Source: Methanobacteriota archaeon (GTDB taxonomy: Archaea > Thermoplasmatota > Poseidoniia > Poseidoniales > Thalassarchaeaceae). Taken from it: DNA of 19,672 nt. The notes beneath the pieces were generated by a model. It was given only the letters and a program-made list of their open reading frames with translations. It was not told where the DNA came from and ran no database searches. Position numbers and translations under genes: made by a program. The stretch spans positions 1 through 19,672 of the forward strand of contig PBPH01000022.1 in the NCBI GenBank assembly GCA_002725475.1, written 5' to 3'. Of this stretch, positions 1-5,270 are shown in pieces. Positions within the stretch are counted from its first letter, which is position 1, and each line of letters starts with the position of its first letter.

Positions 1-37
1 AAAAGAAGGGAAAATTTGTCACTCAATTCAGTTATTA

Positions 38-47
38 GATAAATAAT
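38..47 (+). promoter_or_regulatory. possible TATA box of the nop5-flpA operon
   Basis: An AT-rich stretch, GATAAATAAT, lies about 60 bases before the nop5 start. In archaea the TATA box sits about 26 bases before transcription starts, which would place the 5' end near 65-70 and leave a leader of roughly 35 bases. The composition is suggestive only, because much of the intergenic DNA here is AT-rich. Confidence 0.3.
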
Positions 48-101
48 AGTCAAAAGTTAGGTGATGCTTCTCCTTTTGAAGTAGGACCTTTTGGGCTATA
101 C

Positions 102-1100
102 ATGCGGCTCTGTTGGGATTGGCGTCTAGCCCGAATCTTTGACGATTCAGGAGAGATCGTTGATGAGTCCATTTGGGATGTGGGTAGGAAACCTGCAGCA
201 GTTGCAAACCGCCTAAATTTGTTGAGTGAGGGGCGGATGACTGACGAAGCTCGCCGTTTATCTGAACGTTTTCCAGAGGCAGAAAATACTCCAATTCACG
301 AATTAGAATCAAATATGTGGCCACCAATTTCGACCGAAGAAGCGCAAATTCTTCAAGAAGCGACATTGGTAATCGCTCAAGCAGGAATTGCAGAAGCTTC
401 TAGTGATCCAGATAGACGTCTTGAACATCTCGTCAGAGCCGGGGATGAGATGCGCTCCTCTTGGACAACTCTTGAGGCCAGAGTAGTTGAATGGTCCGGC
501 TTATTCTTGCCAGAGATAAATTTGGATGAAAATCGCTCAAGAATTCCAATTGCTCTTGCAAGAGCAGAAACATTAGAGGATGCTGCGTCAGAATTGGAAA
601 CAGTAGTAAGTCCATCTGGAATCAACGAATCTGAATGGTCCGCCCTTTCCCAATGGGCTAGAGGGGTAGTTGAGGTAGAGGCACGCTTACAATCAGTAGA
701 ATCTGCAATCAAAGAGGTTGCAACAGATCATCTACCATCAACATCTGCACTTATCGGCCCATTGTTGGCTGCTAGAATGTCAACTACTGCGCACGGGCGA
801 GATAGATTAGCACGCTTACCGTCGGGGACAGTCCAAGTTTTAGGTGCTGAGTCAAGTTTCTTCCTACATCTCAGAGATGGAATTCCAGTTCCAAAGCATG
901 GCCATCTGTTCCAACACCCTTGGATTTCTAGGTCGCCTCGTTGGATTCGTGGAAAGGTTGCTAGGATGTTATCTGGAAAAGTTTCGATTGCTGCGAGACT
1001 TGATGCATATGGGGGCGAGCCTTGGGGTGACAACGAAGTTGGGGAAGTAGAGGCAAAGGTAGCAGAAATTCGCAAACGCCATCCAAAGCCACAGAGGTGA
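102..1100 (+). CDS. nop5: Nop5/Nop56-like C/D-box RNP core protein
   Basis: Scaffold of the archaeal C/D-box ribonucleoprotein. It binds L7Ae and guide RNA through its Nop domain and recruits fibrillarin for 2'-O-methylation of rRNA or tRNA. The 332-residue product shows the family's coiled-coil entry around residues 105-138 (DRRLEHLV, then EWSGLFLPEI). The Nop core at 238-305 contains the signature pieces QVLGAE, PKHGHLFQHPW, RGKVARML and AARLDAYGG. It is shorter than typical archaeal Nop5 (around 370-410 from memory) because the N-terminal fibrillarin-binding part is reduced. ATG 102 is the first in-frame start after the stop at 36-38. No strong ribosome site precedes it. The next gene is its usual partner flpA, which confirms the assignment. 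Confidence 0.93.
   Translation: MRLCWDWRLARIFDDSGEIVDESIWDVGRKPAAVANRLNLLSEGRMTDEARRLSERFPEAENTPIHELESNMWPPISTEEAQILQEATLVIAQAGIAEASSDPDRRLEHLVRAGDEMRSSWTTLEARVVEWSGLFLPEINLDENRSRIPIALARAETLEDAASELETVVSPSGINESEWSALSQWARGVVEVEARLQSVESAIKEVATDHLPSTSALIGPLLAARMSTTAHGRDRLARLPSGTVQVLGAESSFFLHLRDGIPVPKHGHLFQHPWISRSPRWIRGKVARMLSGKVSIAARLDAYGGEPWGDNEVGEVEAKVAEIRKRHPKPQR
1094..1100 (+). promoter_or_regulatory. Shine-Dalgarno site of flpA
   Basis: GAGGTGA matches the complement of the archaeal 16S 3' end. It lies five bases before ATG 1106, inside the last codons of nop5. This spacing favours ATG 1106 over GTG 1097 and ATG 1100, both of which fall inside the site. Confidence 0.7.
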
Positions 1101-1105
1101 TGGCC

Positions 1106-1828
1106 ATGGATAGATTGAGCAATGGCGTTTTAGTCCTGAGAAGGGGGCTTTGGTCGAGAAGCGCAGTTCCCGGTGTTCGTGTCCGAAAGGAGAAAACAAG
1201 AAAAATAGATGGTCGTGAATGGAGAAATTGGTCTCCTAGACATTCTAAATTAGCTGCCGGAATCATCAGAACAAAGTTAGATCCATCAACACTACTTCCT
1301 TCTGAAGGTAGTCAAGCCTTGTATCTTGGTGCTGGGCATGGGACAACAGTTTCTCACCTCCATGACCATATGTGTGGTTTGGGAAATGAGCATAAAGGCT
1401 CGATAATTGCTGTCGATATTTCACCTCGATGTATGAGGGACTTAGTTGGATTAGCTAAGCGAAGGCCCGGATTACTTCCTGTCCTTGCCGATGTCAGAAA
1501 CCATGAGAGTTTGCTCCCGTGGCTTAACGGGCGAGTATCTTGGATGTTTCAGGATGTGTCTCAAGCAGGACAAGTAGAAATTTTTCTTAATGCTGCAAAG
1601 AAATTCCTTGCCCCAGGGGGTGTTGCTCTTCTATCCTTGAAGTCAGCCTCAGAAAGGATTGTTGAGGGTGGTGCAAACGAACATTATGATTCAGCGGCTA
1701 GGGCTATGGAAACCGCTGGATTAGATGTGTTGGAGATAATTCATCTGAAAGGTTTGGAAGAACAACATGCCTTGATATCTAGTATTGCACCAGTGGATTG
1801 GCCATTGACTTCTGAAGCGAGAGATTAA
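1106..1828 (+). CDS. flpA: fibrillarin-like rRNA/tRNA 2'-O-methyltransferase
   Basis: SAM-dependent 2'-O-methyltransferase of the C/D-box RNP, working with Nop5 encoded just upstream. The 240-residue product carries the fibrillarin signature in order: the entry helix with SKLAAGI, the SAM-binding loop YLGAGHGTTVSH (about 73-84), the acidic end of beta-2 (AVDISPRCMRDL), LPVLADVR, then FQDVSQ and LLSLKSAS. The K-D-K-H catalytic set of fibrillarins appears as Lys48, Asp150, Lys179 and His221. Length fits archaeal homologues (about 220-240). In-frame starts exist at 1097 (GTG), 1100 and 1106. The GAGGTGA five bases before 1106 decides for that one. The start lies six bases after the nop5 stop, so the two are surely one transcript. 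Confidence 0.95.
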   Translation: MDRLSNGVLVLRRGLWSRSAVPGVRVRKEKTRKIDGREWRNWSPRHSKLAAGIIRTKLDPSTLLPSEGSQALYLGAGHGTTVSHLHDHMCGLGNEHKGSIIAVDISPRCMRDLVGLAKRRPGLLPVLADVRNHESLLPWLNGRVSWMFQDVSQAGQVEIFLNAAKKFLAPGGVALLSLKSASERIVEGGANEHYDSAARAMETAGLDVLEIIHLKGLEEQHALISSIAPVDWPLTSEARD

Positions 1829-1853
1829 TTGAGAAATGGCTTTAGGCGTTTTC

Positions 1854-1859
1854 GGAGGT
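1854..1859 (+). promoter_or_regulatory. Shine-Dalgarno site pointing to TTG 1866
   Basis: GGAGGT stands six bases before TTG 1866. It lies inside the longer open frame that begins at ATG 1836, and supports the shorter protein, whose N terminus is then a compact lipoprotein signal peptide. Confidence 0.6.
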
Positions 1860-1865
1860 AATGTT

Positions 1866-2492
1866 TTGAAGTTTGTAAAGGTCTTTCCAGCAATCTTACT
1901 TTCTTGTACCCTTGTTATTGCTGGTTGCATTGGTGGAGGGGACCCCCATCAATTCAATGGCGAATCCCCAGGTGAAGGTAAAGCAGCACCATTCACTCTT
2001 CTCGATCAAAAGGGAGAGCAGTGGTCGCTGAGTCAAATTGAGGGTAACGTGACTATAGTTTCGTTTATTTTCACACGCTGCCCTGATATTTGTATCACTT
2101 CATCTTTGAATATCAAATTCGTTCTTAGCGAACTCTCTCAAGAGGAAAGAGAATCTGTACAACTAGTTTCTATTACTGTAGATCCTTGGCACGATACACC
2201 AGAGAAAATGGGAATTTTTGCAGATGATCGTACTACTGGCTGGCCTCATTTGACAAGTTCTAATGCCGGTGATTTGAATCAAAGTTTCCCCGAACTGGAA
2301 GAAATTTGGGGCAATTATAATGTTAGTTTGGAGACATATGACGCTGGAGGGGGGGAGTATCTGATACAACATTCCTTGCCGATTTACATGTTAGATAGGG
2401 AACATAACAAGAGGGTCGTTTGGTTAGGTTCAGATTGGGATCCATTTATGTTTAAACAAGATTTAGTGTATCTTATTCACGAGAATGAATAG
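1866..2492 (+). CDS. SCO1/SenC family copper-binding lipoprotein
   Basis: Thioredoxin-fold copper chaperone or thiol reductase of the SCO family, which in known members delivers copper to the CuA site of cytochrome c oxidase on the outer face of the membrane. With the TTG start it has 208 residues, beginning with a short basic stretch, a hydrophobic segment and the lipobox LVIAGC (Cys21), so it is probably lipid-anchored outside. The copper ligands are visible: CPDIC (Cys72, Cys76) in the FTRCPDIC loop, and His169 in IQHSLPIYMLD. ITVDPWHDTPE is also typical. ATG 1836 would add ten residues before the signal and has no ribosome site, so TTG 1866 is preferred. No oxidase gene lies nearby. The gene follows flpA by 37 bases. 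Confidence 0.92.
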   Translation: MKFVKVFPAILLSCTLVIAGCIGGGDPHQFNGESPGEGKAAPFTLLDQKGEQWSLSQIEGNVTIVSFIFTRCPDICITSSLNIKFVLSELSQEERESVQLVSITVDPWHDTPEKMGIFADDRTTGWPHLTSSNAGDLNQSFPELEEIWGNYNVSLETYDAGGGEYLIQHSLPIYMLDREHNKRVVWLGSDWDPFMFKQDLVYLIHENE

Positions 2493-2513
2493 AATTCATT
2501 CAAGACAAACTCC

Positions 2514-2523
2514 TTTTTAGTAT
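2514..2523 (+). promoter_or_regulatory. possible TATA box for a leaderless mutM transcript
   Basis: TTTTTAGTAT lies roughly 20-27 bases before GTG 2541, where an archaeal TATA element would sit if transcription began at the start codon itself. No Shine-Dalgarno site precedes the GTG, which fits leaderless translation. This is inferred from spacing only. Confidence 0.3.
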
Positions 2524-2540
2524 GGTGCCTGCCTAAGGTT

Positions 2541-3395
2541 GTGCCAGAGTTACCAGAGGTTGAAACCGTTCGCAAAGGACTCGCCAAACAGTTACTCAGC
2601 GAAACAATTGCCAATGTCGATTTGAGAAGGGATGGCTTGAGATTTCCTTTCCCTAAAGGGCTCAAAAGGGCTTTAGAAGGGAGAAGGATTTTGAAAATTG
2701 ACAGGCGCGCAAAATATCTTCTCATTCGTTTTAATGACGGAACAACTTTGCTTTCTCATCTTGGCATGACTGGAAAATTTTCTCTTTATTCTGCTGATGA
2801 GGTCCCTAGGGAATTTGGAAAACATGATCACGTTATTCTTACAATGGATAATGGAGGTGTTGCAGTTTACACAGATCATCGTAGATTTGGATATATGGAT
2901 TTAATCCCCTCTGGTGGTGAGCAAGAAAATCGCCACCTTAGAAAACTTGGTTGTGAGCCACTTTCCGAGGATTTTGATGCAAAGCTGCTTTGTGAGAAAT
3001 TACGGGGCAAGAAATCACCAATCAAAACAGCACTTCTGGATCAACGTGTTGTTGCTGGTTTGGGGAATATCTACGTGTGCGAAATTCTCTTCCGCTCAGG
3101 AATTTCTCCACGCCGTATCTCTTCCACTGTTTCAGGTAAAAGTATGAAGGTGACGAAAAGAGCTGAAAGGTTAGTTGAGGAAACAAAACATGTTTTGGTT
3201 GAGGCGATTCAGGCAGGAGGTTCGACAATTTCAGATTTCGCAACTGTTGATGGCGATATGGGTTATTTTGCACATTCTTTCCAAGTTTATGGGAGGGAGG
3301 GCGAGATGTGCCATAATCCAAATTGTTCGGGCGTTATTTCCAGAATATCACAATCCGGCAGATCCACATTTTTCTGCCCTAAATGCCAACGCTAG
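2541..3395 (+). CDS. mutM: formamidopyrimidine-DNA glycosylase (Fpg/MutM)
   Basis: Base-excision repair enzyme that removes oxidised purines such as 8-oxoguanine and cuts the strand by beta/delta elimination. The GTG start gives the obligatory MPELPEVETV N terminus: Pro2 is the nucleophile after Met removal, with Glu3 and Glu6 following. Further family marks are Lys58 (RRAKYLLI), HLGMTG (74-79), DHRRFG (112-117) and the helix-two-turn-helix GLGNIY (173-178). The C-terminal zinc finger has Cys257, Cys262, Cys279 and Cys282, ending GRSTFFCPKCQ. The first cysteine pair is spaced CX4C (CHNPNC) instead of the usual CX2C, and the loop after GLGNIY reads VCE where ADE is common. Length (284) is normal. 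The stop codon lies inside a perfect 20-base palindrome. Fpg is mainly bacterial, so this gene was probably acquired. Confidence 0.96.
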   Translation: MPELPEVETVRKGLAKQLLSETIANVDLRRDGLRFPFPKGLKRALEGRRILKIDRRAKYLLIRFNDGTTLLSHLGMTGKFSLYSADEVPREFGKHDHVILTMDNGGVAVYTDHRRFGYMDLIPSGGEQENRHLRKLGCEPLSEDFDAKLLCEKLRGKKSPIKTALLDQRVVAGLGNIYVCEILFRSGISPRRISSTVSGKSMKVTKRAERLVEETKHVLVEAIQAGGSTISDFATVDGDMGYFAHSFQVYGREGEMCHNPNCSGVISRISQSGRSTFFCPKCQR

Positions 3396-3403
3396 CGTTG
3401 GCA
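3384..3403 (+). repeat. perfect 20-base palindrome spanning the mutM stop
   Basis: TGCCAACGCTAGCGTTGGCA is exactly self-complementary and contains the mutM stop TAG at 3393-3395. As RNA it would form an eight-base-pair stem with a CTAG loop. It is followed by AAAAATAA, not a T-run, so it is not a standard terminator in the forward direction. It could be an mRNA 3'-end structure or a protein-binding site. Confidence 0.6.
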
Positions 3404-3495
3404 AAAATAACACATCTATTTTTGAAACTACGTTTCAATGTGATTCTTTTCTTGAACTGCCAAATTTAATATTATTTTTTCAAATATTAGTCGCC

Positions 3496-3520
3496 AAATG
3501 GGGGAAAACTCCATTTTTTT
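3496..3520 (+). terminator. possible intrinsic terminator downstream of mutM
   Basis: AAATGGGG pairs with CTCCATTT (one G-T pair) around a GAAAA loop, and the 3' arm runs into seven T at 3514-3520, followed by further T-rich sequence (ACGTTTTTTGTTGTTTTT). It lies about 100 bases after the mutM stop and before the regulatory region of the first MIP-like gene. Confidence 0.5.
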
Positions 3521-3543
3521 ACGTTTTTTGTTGTTTTTAGGGC

Positions 3544-3645
3544 GGTGTTGCTAGCCACACCTGATACATTTCACTACACCGGCATTCCAAAAAATGTCCT
3601 AAAACATCATTTCTTCACATGGCTCTAGGGGAATTGTTCATAAGC
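3544..3645 (+). promoter_or_regulatory. upstream module of the first MIP-like gene
   Basis: The ordered elements are an 18-base inverted repeat, GGTGTTGCTAGCCACACC (3544-3561, one mismatched pair); CACCGGC (3577-3583); and GAATTGTTCATAAG (3631-3644) with a TATA-like end. The same elements recur before the second MIP-like gene (4392-4491) at spacings of 33 and 53-54 bases. A TATA at about 3638-3644 would start transcription near 3664. Between this module and the mutM stop I see only the terminator-like hairpin and AT-rich DNA, with no credible gene. Confidence 0.55.
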
Positions 3646-3666
3646 AAAACGTGAGAGACTCGCTCA

Positions 3667-3682
3667 ATCGCCAAAGTGCGAT
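3667..3682 (+). promoter_or_regulatory. 5' leader hairpin of the first MIP-like gene
   Basis: ATCGC-CAAAGT-GCGAT forms a five-base-pair stem with a six-base loop just before the ribosome site GGTGA at 3694-3698. An equivalent hairpin with the same loop length lies in the leader of the second gene (4516-4529), and both are preceded by TCA. Confidence 0.45.
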
Positions 3683-3704
3683 GGGAAACAAAAGGTGAGA
3701 AAAA

Positions 3705-4295
3705 ATGGAAATGAATTGGAAAGATTGGATGGGTGAGTTCTGGGGCTGTCTAGCCTTGACTTGGGTAATTGCTGGTGCTGCTTCTGGTGGTATTGGTGCA
3801 ACAACGCTAGGTCTAGGTGTGGCAATGATTATCCTATGGGCCACCTTTAGTGGAGCGCACATCATTCCAGCACTAACTGCTGCGAAGATGTTCAACGACC
3901 AAGATTGGGAAACTGGTGGCATGAAATTGCTATGGCAGATCCTCGGAACCGTAGGTTTTGGCGTACTAGCCTTAATTTGTGGTAACGCAGGAACTGCTGG
4001 TGCAGATGCAGCAGCAATCCCATTTGACGATATTACACATATCGTTACTATGGTAGTTGGCGGTGGTATCCTATACACTGTATGGAACCGCTGTGATGCA
4101 TGGGTTACAGCATTCGCTGTAGCTGCAGCATTTGGCGCAATGTCCCTTGGTGGTGGCGTGGCTGTCGGAAGTATGTTGGCTGGTTTGGCTAACGAAGGTA
4201 GCTTCGGCGTCAATACCCTTGGTACATACGTGCTAGATGTTGTTCTAGCTGGCGTTGGTGGCCTATTAGCCGTCAAGGTCGAAGAACAACTCTGA
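3705..4295 (+). CDS. small multi-pass membrane protein, degenerate aquaporin (MIP)-like
   Basis: Hydrophobic protein of 196 residues with about six membrane segments (roughly 9-27, 34-48, 74-93, 110-127, 132-150 and 172-190). Several stretches recall the MIP/aquaporin fold. GEFWGCLALTW resembles the first helix. SGAHIIPALT (49-58) lines up with the SGAHxNPAVT half-helix but has Ile for the NPA asparagine. GSMLAGLANEGSFGV (155-169) resembles the second half-helix SMNPARSFGP but lacks NPAR. If it is a MIP protein, both signature motifs are lost and water or glycerol conduction cannot be assumed. Family typical length is 230-270, so this one is compact. ATG 3705 has GGTGA six bases upstream; ATG 3711 is an alternative. 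A similar gene follows at 4548. The gene call is sure, the family call moderate. Confidence 0.8.
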   Translation: MEMNWKDWMGEFWGCLALTWVIAGAASGGIGATTLGLGVAMIILWATFSGAHIIPALTAAKMFNDQDWETGGMKLLWQILGTVGFGVLALICGNAGTAGADAAAIPFDDITHIVTMVVGGGILYTVWNRCDAWVTAFAVAAAFGAMSLGGGVAVGSMLAGLANEGSFGVNTLGTYVLDVVLAGVGGLLAVKVEEQL

Positions 4296-4335
4296 TTATC
4301 AAATACAGGTCGGCAATAAGCCGTCGAACGCGGTA

Positions 4336-4376
4336 GGCCAGGGGGGTTTTACCCCCCGGCCTTCCCGCCTTTTTTT
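4336..4376 (+). terminator. strong intrinsic terminator of the first MIP-like gene
   Basis: GGCC-A-GGGGGG pairs with CCCCCC-GGCC around a TTTTA loop (4336-4361, ten G-C pairs with one bulged A). A run of seven T follows at 4370-4376. It lies 40 bases after the stop codon. Confidence 0.8.
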
Positions 4377-4391
4377 CACTATTTTTTATCT

Positions 4392-4492
4392 GGTGTGTTT
4401 TGACACACTTACTTTCATTAAATTCACCGGCGATTTGCAAATTTAACCTATTTTGTTTATTTTTGCTGTTTTTTTAAGAATTGATTATAAGT
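4392..4492 (+). promoter_or_regulatory. upstream module of the second MIP-like gene
   Basis: GGTGTGTTTTGACACACT (4392-4409, with a GTGTGT-TTTG-ACACAC hairpin), CACCGGC (4425-4431) and GAATTGATTATAAG (4478-4491) repeat the order and spacing of the module before the first gene. ATTATAAG is a plausible TATA box that would start transcription near 4512. The surrounding 4380-4480 stretch is very AT-rich and shows no gene. Confidence 0.6.
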
Positions 4493-4515
4493 TACCAGTA
4501 AAAACAGTAGTTCAA

Positions 4516-4529
4516 TCGCAGAGTAGCGA
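4516..4529 (+). promoter_or_regulatory. 5' leader hairpin of the second MIP-like gene
   Basis: TCGC-AGAGTA-GCGA is a four-base-pair stem with a six-base loop. It lies seven bases before the ribosome site GGAG at 4536-4539, which is itself eight bases before ATG 4548. It matches the position and shape of the hairpin at 3667-3682, while the loop sequence differs. Confidence 0.4.
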
Positions 4530-4547
4530 GACAAAGGAGTAATTGAA

Positions 4548-5117
4548 ATGGATAATAAAAGAGCGTTAACAGAATTGGTAGGCAGCCTAGCGGTTGTTTA
4601 CTTTGCTGTAAGTGGTGGAGCTATGGCTACTGGACTGGTCCTTGCAATCTTTATGATTGCAATGGGTGGTACAATTTTGCCAATGTTTACCTTAGCGAAA
4701 ATGGCCTCAGGCAGGGACGAGATAGAAGATGGAGCGATGGACTTCCTCATGCAAATTCTCGGCGGTGTCTTAGCGTACAGTTTCGTTTGGTGGCAGGCAT
4801 CTGCAACTGGAGATATGACATGGGCCGGAGTATCGGAATTAGATCCCAACACAGCGATAGCATCGTTGTTTGCCGGGTTCTTGATGATGATGGTTTATGA
4901 TCGCCGCGGTGGCGGATGGGAAGTTGGTATCCTTGCATGGATGGTTGCACTTGGCGGTGCCACCATCTCAGGCGCAGGAGATGTTGGCGGAATGCTAGTT
5001 GATTCAGCATGGACCGGCGCTAACATCCTAGGTGTCTTTGGTGGCATGGTATGTGCTGGCCTAGGTGCTTATCTCGCCGTCATGTTTGGCGAATCTGTAC
5101 TTGGCGAAGAAGAATAA
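4548..5117 (+). CDS. second small multi-pass membrane protein, paralogue of the preceding gene
   Basis: Hydrophobic protein of 189 residues, about six membrane segments, acidic C terminus (GEEE). It aligns by eye along its length with the product of 3705-4295. MGGTILPMFTLAKM (39-52) matches the first protein's SGAHIIPALTAAKM, MQILGG (68-73) matches WQILGT, and GLGAYLAV (171-178) matches GVGGLLAV. The position of the first aquaporin NPA reads ILPM, and the second half (GGMLVDSAWTGANILG, 147-162) has no NPA, so this copy is further from aquaporins than the first. The gene arose by duplication or both came from one ancestor, because the upstream regions also correspond. Role unknown; a membrane channel or carrier is an inference. 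It has its own promoter and is closed by a strong terminator. Confidence 0.8.
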   Translation: MDNKRALTELVGSLAVVYFAVSGGAMATGLVLAIFMIAMGGTILPMFTLAKMASGRDEIEDGAMDFLMQILGGVLAYSFVWWQASATGDMTWAGVSELDPNTAIASLFAGFLMMMVYDRRGGGWEVGILAWMVALGGATISGAGDVGGMLVDSAWTGANILGVFGGMVCAGLGAYLAVMFGESVLGEEE

Positions 5118-5157
5118 TCTTCATTCAAGACTTAGCTTAATTGCAAGTAATGCGAAC

Positions 5158-5200
5158 GGCACAAGGCGGAACCGAGTTCCGCCTTGTGCCCACACTTTTT
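5158..5200 (+). terminator. strong intrinsic terminator of the second MIP-like gene
   Basis: GGCACAAGGCGGAAC pairs perfectly with GTTCCGCCTTGTGCC (15 base pairs, CGA loop, 5158-5190). TTTTT follows at 5196-5200, and a second T-run lies at 5216-5221. Confidence 0.85.
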
Positions 5201-5241
5201 GCTTATTGCGACACCTTTTTTAGCGTGCTTTTTCTTAACAG

Positions 5242-5267
5242 TATTAACCTACAGTCGCTCGCGAGCG
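5242..5267 (+). promoter_or_regulatory. possible TATA box and palindrome before the 5271 gene
   Basis: TATTAA at 5242-5247 is centred about 26 bases before GTG 5271, fitting a leaderless transcript. Between them lies CGCTCGCGAGCG (5256-5267), a perfect 12-base palindrome that could be an operator overlapping the transcription start. Confidence 0.35.
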
Positions 5268-5270
5268 TTC

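Noticed and set aside
64..84. Six-codon mini-ORF (ATG CTT CTC CTT TTG AAG TAG) in the nop5 leader
   Set aside because: It is too short to separate from chance, and no attenuation-like structure accompanies it.
1097..1105. GTG 1097 or ATG 1100 as the flpA start
   Set aside because: Both lie within the GAGGTGA ribosome site that is ideally placed for ATG 1106.
3175..3540. Plus-strand open frame of 121 codons overlapping the end of mutM
   Set aside because: Most of it lies out of frame within mutM, and the rest is the terminator and AT-rich intergenic DNA.
3638..4276. Long minus-strand open frame (212 codons) opposite the first MIP-like gene, rich in Pro, Thr and Ala
   Set aside because: It is an antisense shadow. 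Its composition mirrors the hydrophobic codons of the plus-strand gene, and it has no ribosome site.
5184..5270. In-frame extension of the 5271 gene from TTG 5184, giving a hydrophobic signal-like N terminus
   Set aside because: The TTG lies inside the perfect 15-base-pair terminator hairpin of the preceding gene, no ribosome site precedes it, and a TATA-like box fits a start at 5271.
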